DNA from: Thalassiosira profunda
Lineage: Eukaryota; Bacillariophyta; Thalassiosirophyceae; Thalassiosirales; Thalassiosiraceae
Direction: 5' to 3'
DNA length: 21,161 bases
Assembly (NCBI GenBank): GCA_036939355.1
Contig: JALLAP010000582.1
Coordinates: forward strand, 1 to 21,161
Below, piece after piece: positions 1 to 7,681 of this stretch. Both the position numbers and the translations under genes were made by a program. The first letter of the stretch is position 1. Every line of letters begins with the position of its first letter. Under the pieces are notes generated by a model. That model was given only the letters and a program-made list of their open reading frames with translations. It searched no databases and had not been told where the DNA came from.

Positions 1-668
1 CGCCAAATTTGCCACTTCCGAGCTGGGGTTTTCGGTGTGTGGCGATGGAACGGGGAGGTTCCGCGCGTGACGAATGGTCTTGATGGATGCCCCAGCCAGG
101 ATGCCCTCTGACTTTTGGTGGCCATCGGGTGTGTGGGTGTAGGTTGCTCTTATTACACTCACAACACAAACACACCCATTTTCATTTTTTTCTTTCTTCT
201 CTATTTTTCTCTCTTTGGTACGTGTGTTCAATCTGAGTCTGTGTGTTGCTCTGTACACCACCTCATCCAGCCACCCCCCGGCCGAGTCAAAATTGGCCGC
301 CAAATGCAAACCAAAACCATGGTGACCGCTGCTCATGCTTATCACTCCCTCGGGGCTCTACCCCCGATTTCTAACCCTAACCCTAACCCTAATCCTAACC
401 CTAATAAGTATGGTACCTAGGTGTTTTCCCAAAGATCTCAACTTCCCACCAACACAACGCGTCATTGGGGAACAAAAGCAGGGTAAAGATTTGATGAATC
501 TCAAGCCAATCACTTCTAAGAAGATCTTTGCGATTTTAAAGGCTCCCAGATTTTATTCCTTCCCCACCAGCACGTCCACTAGTTTTAGTTTTGTTTTCCT
601 CCTCGACCAACCCAACCGTTGCCACTTTTCAACCCGCAACCCGCCCCCCTTTGCCCCCTATCCCCACC
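1..668. other. 5' flank without a recognised gene
   Basis: I see no coding region here. The long plus frame that crosses into the phosphate carrier gene is a shadow in another frame. The stretch holds a pyrimidine-rich tract (about 181-216), a CCCTAA tract (371-406) and AT-richer sequence from about 420 to 600. The last part is probably promoter and 5' UTR of the phosphate carrier gene, whose ATG is at 669. No tRNA-like or transposon-like sequence was noticed. Confidence 0.5.
371..406 (+). repeat. Interstitial telomere-type CCCTAA tract
   Basis: About six head-to-tail copies of CTAACC/CCCTAA, one carrying a variant (TCCTAA). The complement TTAGGG is the telomere repeat of many eukaryotes, including many stramenopiles. 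The C-rich strand is on plus, as at the left end of a chromosome, but at least 370 bases of non-repeat DNA lie to the left, so as assembled it is interstitial. It sits 263 bp upstream of the carrier ATG and could be a telo-box-like promoter element or a scar of an old telomere. Confidence 0.85.
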
Positions 669-1640
669 ATGCCCTCCCAATCCCTCCCCGGAGCCGCCCT
701 CCTCGCCCCGTCCCCGGCGGCGGCGACGTACGACCTCATGTACTACCTGAAGGGGGCCGCGGCCGGCGGCATCTGCTGCTCGATCACCCACGGCGCCCTC
801 TGCCCCGTCGACGTGGTCAAGACGCGCGTGCAGCTCGATCCCGTGAAGTACAACTCGGGCCTCATCGGGGGAATGCGCCAGGTGGTCGCCGAGGAGGGGG
901 CCATGGCCCTGACCACCGGCCTCGGCGCGACGGCCTTCGGGTATTTCGTCCAGGGGTGGTTCAAGTTTGGGGGCGTCGAATTCTTCAAAATCAAGGCGGT
1001 GGAGACCATGGGCGAGGAGAAGGCGTGGGCCAACAAGACGGGCATCTACCTGGGAGCGGCCGCCGCGGCCGAGACCATCGCCGACATCTTCCTCTGCCCG
1101 CTGGAGGCCGTGCGCATCCGGTCCGTGTCCGATCCCGACTTCTGCGACGGCCTCGCCGACGGCTTCGGGAAGATGCTGAAGGCCGACGGAATCGGGGGGT
1201 TCTACGCCGGGTTCCTCCCCATCCTCGCCAAGCAGGTGCCGTACACCATGGCCAAGTTCGCCGTCCAGGGATCCGCCGCCGATGCCATGTACGCGTCCAT
1301 GGGCAAGAGCCCCAGCGAGCTGTCTCCGTCGACCAACGTCGGCGTCTCCCTCGCCTCGGGCGTGGTTGCCGGTGTGGCCGCCGCCATCATCTCCCACCCC
1401 GCCGACACCCTCCTGTCCAAGATTAACAAGAAGGGCGCGGGGGGAGACGGTCCCATGATGACCCGCCTCATCAACATTGCCAAGGAGGTCGGATTCGTGA
1501 ACCTGTGCACAGTCGGCTTGCTGCCCCGGTGCGTCATGATTGGCACGCTCACGGCCGGACAGTTCGGTATTTTCGACACGGTGATGAACACGCTGGGCGC
1601 GTCGAAGTTCCACTTCCACGACCCGAACGAGAAGCACTAA
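669..1640 (+). CDS. Mitochondrial phosphate carrier (SLC25A3/MIR1 type)
   Basis: A 323-residue mitochondrial carrier-family protein of the phosphate carrier branch, which brings phosphate with protons across the inner membrane for ATP synthesis. The three-fold repeat shows as signature motifs PVDVVKTR (46-53), PLEAVRIR (144-151) and HPADTLLSKI (243-252), each closing an odd-numbered helix. The leucine in PLEAVRIR, the PYTMAKF segment (191-197) and the C-terminal QFGIFDTV fit phosphate carriers better than ADP/ATP carriers. The open frame extends upstream to a TTG at 591, but the first in-frame ATG is 669, in the good context CCACCATG. No intron is visible. The short Ala/Pro-rich N-terminus may be a weak presequence. 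The gene is tail-to-tail with the methyltransferase, 281 bp apart. Confidence 0.95.
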   Translation: MPSQSLPGAALLAPSPAAATYDLMYYLKGAAAGGICCSITHGALCPVDVVKTRVQLDPVKYNSGLIGGMRQVVAEEGAMALTTGLGATAFGYFVQGWFKFGGVEFFKIKAVETMGEEKAWANKTGIYLGAAAAAETIADIFLCPLEAVRIRSVSDPDFCDGLADGFGKMLKADGIGGFYAGFLPILAKQVPYTMAKFAVQGSAADAMYASMGKSPSELSPSTNVGVSLASGVVAGVAAAIISHPADTLLSKINKKGAGGDGPMMTRLINIAKEVGFVNLCTVGLLPRCVMIGTLTAGQFGIFDTVMNTLGASKFHFHDPNEKH

Positions 1641-1921
1641 GGAATGCGGGATTTCTGGCGCTACTAGCTCGGGACATTGACCCCGCCGGATCTTCGTTGA
1701 GAGAGTGTGATGTGACAAAAAGAGTGAATGGATCAAGCAATTTTGTGCTGTGCTACAAGGAGAAGAGTGCCTTCAATTGTGTGGCTTCTAAGTAGGCCCT
1801 GCGGTGGGTTTTCTGTGGAAAATGAAGGAAAGACGGAATACCGCAAACCCGGATAACGCGAAAGAAGGTTCGTACTCTAGGGCAAAGTCAGCTTGGATTT
1901 TCACCACTGCAATGCTACTTG

Positions 1922-2816
1922 TTATGCTTTCTTCGAGGGTCTGCAAACAACGTAATATGTTGTGCCAAAGTGCCACGTATCCTGCTTCTCCAGTTGGAGC
2001 CCGGACATGTCAACGATCTCATCTATGTCGCGGTTCCACACGCAACCCCAATTCTTTGCGTGCCGCTCTGCGTGTTTGTCAAGATATCCACTGAGCCCTT
2101 CGTATGATTTGCTCCGCCCATGTTCCAGGAGCAATATCTTCCCATCTGGCTTGCACACTCGCCCCAGCTCTTTCAAAACGGCCACGGGATCGTCAAAGGA
2201 ACACAAACCAAAAGTATCCACAATGGTATCAAACGAATCGTCCGGAAACGCGCTGAGATTGGCTGCATCGGCCTCCATCACCTCGTATCTATCCCTTTCG
2301 TGTCTTTTCATGCCGTTTAGTTTCTCCCTCGCCCGGAGCAGCATCTTCTCCGACGAATCTGTCAAAACGATCTTCTTTACGGTGGATTTCCCCGGGTAGT
2401 AGGACAGATTCCTGCCCGTCCCTGCACCGACCTCCAGTACATCGCCTTTGGCATGGAAATAGAGGAGCGCCCGTCGAAGCAGATTGATCCCCATCACCAA
2501 CTCGTCCTTTGCAATTTCGTCGTCGTAGGCGTGGGCTATCTTCTGAAACGTCTCTGTCCTCCTCGGATCCCACACATATGACTTCTTCTTCCCGTCATCT
2601 GCATTTCCCTGTCTACCCTGACCCTGTTTATCGCCCCCATAAAGTTGCAGCCCGAGGTATCTGAGACGAGTGCAGAGAGGTGCAGAGTTGTTGGAGGGGG
2701 GTTGTTACTTGTGTGCAGGCGAGCAGCAGGAACAGATCCACTCACACCGCGCCGACGTAGACGCTTCCTGAGGCCGCGACGAGGCCAGCGCGCCTCGCAT
2801 AGGTTGCCATCGACAT
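1922..2816 (-). CDS. Membrane-anchored SAM methyltransferase, OMS1/METTL7-like (2 exons)
   Basis: Exons 2816-2746 and 2660-1922 (minus strand) give 269 residues. The second exon alone is open only from a GTG, so an upstream exon is needed. An ATG at 2816 opens a 71-nt exon ending at a GTGAGT donor (2745), and a CAG acceptor at 2663-2661 restores the frame exactly. The join builds one hydrophobic segment (about residues 9-32) after a short basic start, as in a mitochondrial membrane anchor. The catalytic domain shows motif I LEVGAGTGRN (99-108), an acidic post-I region (LTDSS), EADAANL, and FDTIVDTFGLCSF. WGCVWNRDI near the C-terminus resembles yeast Oms1 and METTL7-type proteins. The substrate is unknown. 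An in-frame second ATG is at codon 3. The family call is firm; the sub-family and organelle are inference. Confidence 0.85.
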
Positions 2817-2971
2817 TGCAGCAACAGGACGCTATCTATTGCGGGAGAGCTGTGCAGGCGCAACTCTGCGGAGGGGAGACCACCGAGGAGGTGCTTTTTG
2901 AGGTGGAGAGGGAGGAGGAGGCGGCGGAGGCGGAGGATGTGCGGTGGATGGAGAGTGCGAGAGGGTCCAGA

Positions 2972-3078
2972 GTGCACGAGAAAAGTGCAAAGTTTGTCCT
3001 TCAGTGAGTTGCAAACATGAACATAGGCAAAATTTGTGCACTGAACAAAAAGGTGCAATAGGCGGGGAGTAAAGTGCA
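2972..3078 (+). promoter_or_regulatory. GTGCA-motif cluster in divergent promoter
   Basis: Five copies of GTGCA on the plus strand (2972, 2985, 3036, 3053, 3074) lie within 107 bp of the 546-bp gap between the methyltransferase (minus, ATG 2816) and the SUMO-like/Smr gene (plus, ATG 3363). The rest of the gap holds a purine-rich GGAGG tract (about 2898-2938) and an A/T run TATTTATT at 3330-3337. A regulatory role is inferred only from density and position. Confidence 0.3.
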
Positions 3079-3362
3079 GATCCTACCAACTGGCGTCCTC
3101 TCCCCCCGGGCCGCCGACCAGATGCTCCCTCCGACGATCACGCCACGGGAACACGCAAACCAAAAGCAAGCGGAAAGTCAACAACCGCGGACGACGCCCG
3201 CTCCGTCCTCCCGCCCCTCCTGCTTCTCAATCCCCCGCCCGCACGCGCCCCCCGGTCCCTGCCATCAAAAGTATCTTCTTGACACCGCTTGACACATCCC
3301 GCTGTCATTGGTGCACGACGCCGAACCTCTATTTATTTGGCTTATCACTGCCTCTTGTTGCC

Positions 3363-4961
3363 ATGAGCTCCAGAAAGGTATTTGTGAATAATGAGCAGTT
3401 GGCGGCGTTGGCCGCCATGCTGGGCGTCACAACATCCGAAGTAGAGATCGCTTCACAGACGGAGAACGGCTTCGAGGACCTTCTCGGCAAGGTGGAAATC
3501 CGTGTTGACGACCAGGTCGTTGCATCGTCCAAATTGAGGGACGGAGTTGTCAGCCCCGATAAAATGTACATCTCCCTAGAATTCCCTGAGGGGTCTATTG
3601 CGGGGGACGACTTTAGAACCTCCCACCCACTGTCAAAATATGCACCAGCCAATGGAACGGAGCTGGTGGCCGGAAGGTACACCGTGGGGACTTTCCCCGG
3701 CCAAACTGAAGTGACGTTTGCTGACGATGGTCAAGCCGTACTTATGATGGATACATCAACGTGGGAGGTAACTGACGCATGGGAGCGGATGTCTCACGCC
3801 CACGTGCAGGGAGATTTGCTAAATCTCACAGACGAGGATATTGCTAATCTTCGGAAGGATGCTACTCTCATTGATCGATATTTGGCCACTGGCGAAGGGC
3901 TCGAGAGCCCCGACGTCTTGTTCTGTCCATACGTGGTCAACATGAAGATGACACCTACAATGTACTCGCTCTGTGAAGCAGCGGGTCCGCTGAGAAAGGG
4001 CGCGGACGGTAAACTGCTACATGATCCCGAGGGAAAAAAGGTCAAGCAAAAGATTTATTTGGTGCACAGAGAACTTGGGATCAACCAGATGTACACCTGC
4101 AAGGACGGCTTCAAGGGTACACCGATGAAAAAGTTGTTTGCAGACTTCTTGCGTCAGATTGTATCCCCCAGAGACAAAAACGCTACACTCAAGTCATTGC
4201 GGTTCACCCTCAACGACAAAATTCTCTTTCCGTCCAGTGTTGGCAAACAAACTCCGCACACGCTCGGGATGAAGGATGGCGACGAGATTATTGTGTCGAC
4301 AATTGCACAATCTTCAAGAGATGCGCCCCCAGTGGAACGGCGAACAACAAAAACACCCAAGAGAAAGGGATCGAAGAAGGGGAAGAGCAAATCGAGGAAA
4401 CGCGCAACTACTACGGCATACGGAGGAGCAGAAGAACAAGAGAAGGTGCAGTTGCAGCGGTTGTACTCTGATGTGATGGCGGAAGCCGAAACAAAGCGCT
4501 TCAAAGATATCAGACAGAGGCTGAATGCAATGAACCTCGAGCGCACGGAGCCCAAAGTGAAAACTGCTCGTCAGAAACAGGCTCCTGCCGTTGTTACGCC
4601 GCCTTCGCCACCGTTGGATGGACACGGAGACAAGGCAATGAAATCTCGGTTCGTTATCCACGTCGGCGAGGTCCAGAATCTCTACAAGTCGACCAAACCA
4701 TCGAAGCGCCTCAAATCTCGTCTGGCAAGAGAGAAAGCGATCACGGTGGACCTGCACGGTATGTCGAAAGAAGAAGCGCTGGGCAAACTTGACAGGGATC
4801 TTCCGCAGTGGGTCGATGTAGCGATGCGCGGCGACCATCCATTCGTGATTCCGGTGGTCATCGTTTGTGGCAAGGGCAGCCAAGTTCTCTCCGAGGCAGT
4901 CGAGCAGTGGATTGGGCAGAACGAAAAGGTAGCTAACGCGCCAAAGAATCTGCAGCTGTAG
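3363..4961 (+). CDS. SUMO-like plus Smr domain protein
   Basis: A 532-residue single-exon protein. The frame is open upstream to a TTG at 3279, but the first ATG (3363, GCCATGAGC) is the likely start. The N-terminal 230 residues are not recognised. About 235-312 looks like a SUMO/Rad60-type beta-grasp fold: LRFTLNDKILF, then TPHTLGMKDGDEIIV, matching the fold's usual TP-x-x-L-x-M-x-DGDEI end. Next comes a Lys/Arg-rich stretch (about 328-352), a possible nuclear signal. The C-terminus is an Smr domain with DLHG (463-466) and GKGSQVLSEAVEQW (503 on). Smr domains in other proteins bind or cut nucleic acid (MutS2, N4BP2, plant PPR-SMR). Here the usual G-x-G loop reads GKGS. The target is unknown. 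It is tail-to-tail with hemD, 173 bp apart. Confidence 0.85.
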   Translation: MSSRKVFVNNEQLAALAAMLGVTTSEVEIASQTENGFEDLLGKVEIRVDDQVVASSKLRDGVVSPDKMYISLEFPEGSIAGDDFRTSHPLSKYAPANGTELVAGRYTVGTFPGQTEVTFADDGQAVLMMDTSTWEVTDAWERMSHAHVQGDLLNLTDEDIANLRKDATLIDRYLATGEGLESPDVLFCPYVVNMKMTPTMYSLCEAAGPLRKGADGKLLHDPEGKKVKQKIYLVHRELGINQMYTCKDGFKGTPMKKLFADFLRQIVSPRDKNATLKSLRFTLNDKILFPSSVGKQTPHTLGMKDGDEIIVSTIAQSSRDAPPVERRTTKTPKRKGSKKGKSKSRKRATTTAYGGAEEQEKVQLQRLYSDVMAEAETKRFKDIRQRLNAMNLERTEPKVKTARQKQAPAVVTPPSPPLDGHGDKAMKSRFVIHVGEVQNLYKSTKPSKRLKSRLAREKAITVDLHGMSKEEALGKLDRDLPQWVDVAMRGDHPFVIPVVIVCGKGSQVLSEAVEQWIGQNEKVANAPKNLQL

Positions 4962-5134
4962 GCTGGCGCAAAAGCAACAGGGAGAGAGGATTGGGGGATG
5001 AGAATGATAAGATGAAGAGCACACCAAAGAATGATATCAACGACGATATTGCAGCAACAGAATGAATGATAAGACTTGCAAAGCACACACATTTGTAGAA
5101 TCGTTTGCAATGTGACGAGTGAGAGGGCCCTCTT

Positions 5135-6091
5135 CTACTTCTCTGCCATGCATTCCAACGCCTCAGCCACTGCATTTGCCCAGCCATCGACTCCAGGTTT
5201 CTCAGGATAAAAGATGTTGCTTTCCTCCCACTGATTCTCCCTGCATGCGCTTGCACTCGTTTCTCCAATGCAGCACGCCAATGCACGCGGTGTTTGCAAT
5301 TCCGCAGTGTTCTTCAACCAAGCCTTCACAGCGGACGGGCTTGCAAAACAAGCTATTGTTGCAGATTGTGCCAATGAGATCTGCTCGTCGCTCCACGACG
5401 CAGGAACTGTGTCGTACGTGTTGAGTCTCGTAACATCGAAACCGCGCTTTTCCAATCCTTTTTGCAATGTCTCCTGTGCCTTTGCCGATGCCGGATACAA
5501 CAAAGTGGTAGCCCTTCCTGCGTCAACTGCTGTATCTGATGGCGGAAGCTCTTTCACCAATGTCGCTGCGGTTGCCTTGCTCGGCACAAACGCAACCTCG
5601 ATCCCGTATTGTGTCAGAGCTTCCTGCGTTGCTTTCCCGACGGCCGCGACATTGCCCAGTTTAGGCCGCCCGGCCTCGATCCACGCCGACGCCATGACCT
5701 TGGCGGCTTCCGGGGATGTAATGGCGACGTAGTCGAATTGCGACGAGGCCAATGTCGTACCAAGCTTGTCGATGTCCGGGCCGTCGGCGTGCTCGATGCA
5801 GGGGAGCTCGTGTATTTGCACTGGCAGCCCTGCAACGCGTTCGTTGGACAGTAATGCGTTGCGAAGCTTATCGTTCTTCCCCTCTTCCCGCGTCAGCGCA
5901 ACGACGAAGGGCGACGATTCGATGGATCCTCCCTCCGCCATCTCCAGTTCCGGCGTCGCTTGCGAGTGTCGTCGGCACGAGTTGGCAGCACGTGTGCACC
6001 GACGTTGATGGGTTTGGGTGAACGCTGCTACATTCGCCGCAAAGACGACGGCCGCCACGAACAGCGCCCTCCAACCGGAAACGACCGCCAT
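5135..6091 (-). CDS. hemD: Plastid uroporphyrinogen-III synthase
   Basis: A 318-residue single-exon protein starting at ATG 6091. It cyclises hydroxymethylbilane to uroporphyrinogen III, the ring closure shared by haem and chlorophyll synthesis. Residues 1-23 form a signal peptide ending VAA, followed by F24 (the VAA|F plastid entry motif of secondary red plastids) and an Arg/Ser-rich transit region to about 50. The HemD domain spans about 60-315: FVVALTREEGKND, then FDYVAITSPEAAKVM, VAAVGKATQEAL, LLYPASAKAQETLQ, VTRLNTYDTVPA and ACFASPSAVKAWL, and the late ALACCIGETSASACRE. This order of 'TSP', 'VG..T', 'YDT' and 'SPSAV..' blocks is the family signature although overall identity is always low. 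It is head-to-head with psbQ. Confidence 0.9.
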   Translation of the reverse strand: MAVVSGWRALFVAAVVFAANVAAFTQTHQRRCTRAANSCRRHSQATPELEMAEGGSIESSPFVVALTREEGKNDKLRNALLSNERVAGLPVQIHELPCIEHADGPDIDKLGTTLASSQFDYVAITSPEAAKVMASAWIEAGRPKLGNVAAVGKATQEALTQYGIEVAFVPSKATAATLVKELPPSDTAVDAGRATTLLYPASAKAQETLQKGLEKRGFDVTRLNTYDTVPASWSDEQISLAQSATIACFASPSAVKAWLKNTAELQTPRALACCIGETSASACRENQWEESNIFYPEKPGVDGWANAVAEALECMAEK

Positions 6092-6365
6092 ACTGATTCG
6101 TGGACTTTGATGGTGGTGCTTTCGTCGGCGCCGCGGGTGTGCATGGGGAGCGGAGGGAAAAGTGGAGAGGAACCCTTCAACACGAGATAGCGTTGCAATA
6201 AATCAGCGCTAAAATGCGAAGTTTCTTCAGGTGTTATAAATTGCCTGTACCAATATAATTTGCGCACTGCTAGATCTCGCAGCCGCCTCCACCAGCAGGG
6301 GGGCGCCCCACGCACAACATCAACCAGCGCGTCTCTTTGCGCCCCTGCTCCGCACACCCATCACG
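6092..6365. promoter_or_regulatory. Divergent promoter region of hemD and psbQ
   Basis: The 274 bp between the two ATGs must hold both promoters. On plus there is a TATAAA at 6235-6240 (126 bp upstream of the psbQ ATG) and a CCAAT at about 6247-6251. The middle part (about 6185-6260) is much more AT-rich than its surroundings. No obvious second TATA for hemD was seen. The box assignments are by motif only. Confidence 0.4.
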
Positions 6366-7274
6366 ATGGTGTCACCAACGAGGGCGTTAGCCATCGCGGT
6401 GACGGCGTGCCTTCTAATCCAGTGCGCCTCGTTCACACTACAAAGGATACCGACGGCGAAATGTGACGCGATCATTCACCAAGTGATGGCCGAAGCCCCC
6501 ACATCACCCCCCGCGATGTCATCGATAGATCCATCAAACGTTGCAGCTTCCCCAGAGTACTGCAATCTAAGACGGTCCATCCTCGCCAACTCGCTGGGGC
6601 TATGCATAACTGCTGGAATAGGCGTGCCCAATGCTGCTGTCGCCGCCGACGGAAAGCTCGCTGGGATACTCGGCCAAATCAAAGAGGCACAGGGTCAACT
6701 GGAGGCCATTCCAGATCTAATCAAGGCCAAGAAATGGGACGCGGGTAAGTGCAACTGCTGGCACATGATGTTGATGTTATATCGCTAGGATCTTTTGACT
6801 AAGGCGAACCGTTACTACGGAACATGCGACAACATTACTACAACAAAAACGACAACACTGATGGATCCTTTGGCTCTGACAAACGCGATACTGTTCTCTA
6901 CGGATCATGTACAACAACATCCATATTTACAACAAATGGTGGGCACAGTTCGGGAAATATTGATTAAACCGCCTCTCTCGGATATGTGGACGAGCGGAGG
7001 GTCAGTAAAATTGCTAAACAATTATGCGGATGCCATTGGAAGCGAGCTTCCGGACGGAGACGAGCTCGCGGCGCTCGAACTGCGGGAGGAAGTCATATCT
7101 CATTTGCGTTATTTGGACATGGCAGTGTACAACAACGTGTTCAACCCGATTGCCACCGAGGGAGAAACGGGGGCCACGAAAGAGCTGGTCCGATCTTATT
7201 ATGAGGACCCGATCAATGAATGGAAAGCGTCCAAGGCGGCGGTCGATGGACTCATCGGCCTTGCGTCTCCTTGA
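6366..7274 (+). CDS. psbQ: PsbQ-like oxygen-evolving complex protein (2 exons)
   Basis: Exons 6366-6744 and 6949-7274 give 234 residues. The 204-nt intron starts GTAAGT (6745) and ends CACAG (6948). The phase-1 join makes WDA-V-REILIKPPLSDMW, which lines up with the conserved 'WDAVRSIL' block of PsbQ. A nearer acceptor (6788) would hit a TAA at once. The targeting region has three parts: a signal peptide ending CAS|F23, a transit region, and a twin-arginine lumen signal with RR at 69-70, a hydrophobic stretch and AVA|AD near 93. The mature part (about 140 residues) has the four-helix pattern of PsbQ and ends VDGLIGLASP. It should sit on the lumen side of photosystem II and stabilise the manganese cluster; in red-lineage algae this is the PsbQ' type. 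Confidence 0.9.
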
Positions 7275-7681
7275 ATGTTGGGCAATGATACCTCTGGATC
7301 CTGGTGGGACGGCTCTTCCACTACCACTATCTAGAGCAAAGCTTCCCATTCTTGCATCCTCTGCTAGTTATTTAGTGGCTGGGAAAGTTCTGGCGCGCGC
7401 TGAAAAATGAGTATCATAAGGCCTATTAGACTTGATGTCGTAGCGGTTTTAGAGACGGTATCTCAGCTTCTTTTTCTTCTCCAGTGCAAAAAAANTGTCG
7501 TAGCGGTTTTAGAGACGGTATCTCAGCTTCTTTTTCTTCTCCAGTGCAAAAAAATGCGGGCAACAATTCACGGACGTTGGATTGCAGGGGTTGAGTGGCC
7601 GGGCGGTGCATGAGCGCGGCGTCGGCCTCTAAATATTTGCAAGGGGGCAGGGGCAAGCGCCGACACCGTTGGTTGCATTAG
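7275..7681. other. Intergenic stretch with assembly gap
   Basis: The 407 bp between psbQ and the TMEM185-like gene hold the psbQ 3' UTR, the promoter of the next gene and a single-N gap with duplicated flanks (described separately). If the duplicate is collapsed, the gap between genes is about 347 bp. I see no RNA gene or further coding region. Confidence 0.5.
7436..7554. repeat. 59-bp perfect duplication around a single N (assembly overlap)
   Basis: Copy 1 is 7436-7494 and copy 2 is 7496-7554; they are identical and separated by one N at 7495. Each starts TGTCGTAGCGG and ends CAGTGCAAAAAA. Perfect identity and the lone N point to two contigs whose ends overlap but were joined with a nominal gap, so the true locus probably has one copy. 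Confidence 0.9.

Noticed and set aside
1..406. The window start as a chromosome end
   Set aside because: The CCCTAA tract is short and preceded by 370 bases of unique sequence, so a present-day telomere is not supported.
591..668. N-terminal extension of the phosphate carrier
   Set aside because: It begins with TTG, not ATG; the first ATG (669) has a good context.
335..1426. 363-codon plus-strand open frame overlapping the phosphate carrier
   Set aside because: Arg/Pro/Gly-rich translation typical of an out-of-frame reading of GC-rich coding DNA; the carrier frame has all family motifs.
585..1736. 383-codon minus-strand open frame opposite the phosphate carrier
   Set aside because: Antisense shadow: His/Gly/Arg/Glu-rich, no domain.
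6789..6948. Coding sequence at the start of psbQ exon 2 (reading LTKANRYYGTC and on)
   Set aside because: The phase does not fit exon 1 and the block has no PsbQ counterpart; it lies inside the intron.
7436..7554. Genuine tandem repeat or CRISPR-like direct repeat
   Set aside because: Only two copies, perfectly identical, separated by an N; this is an assembly join and the genome is nuclear eukaryotic.
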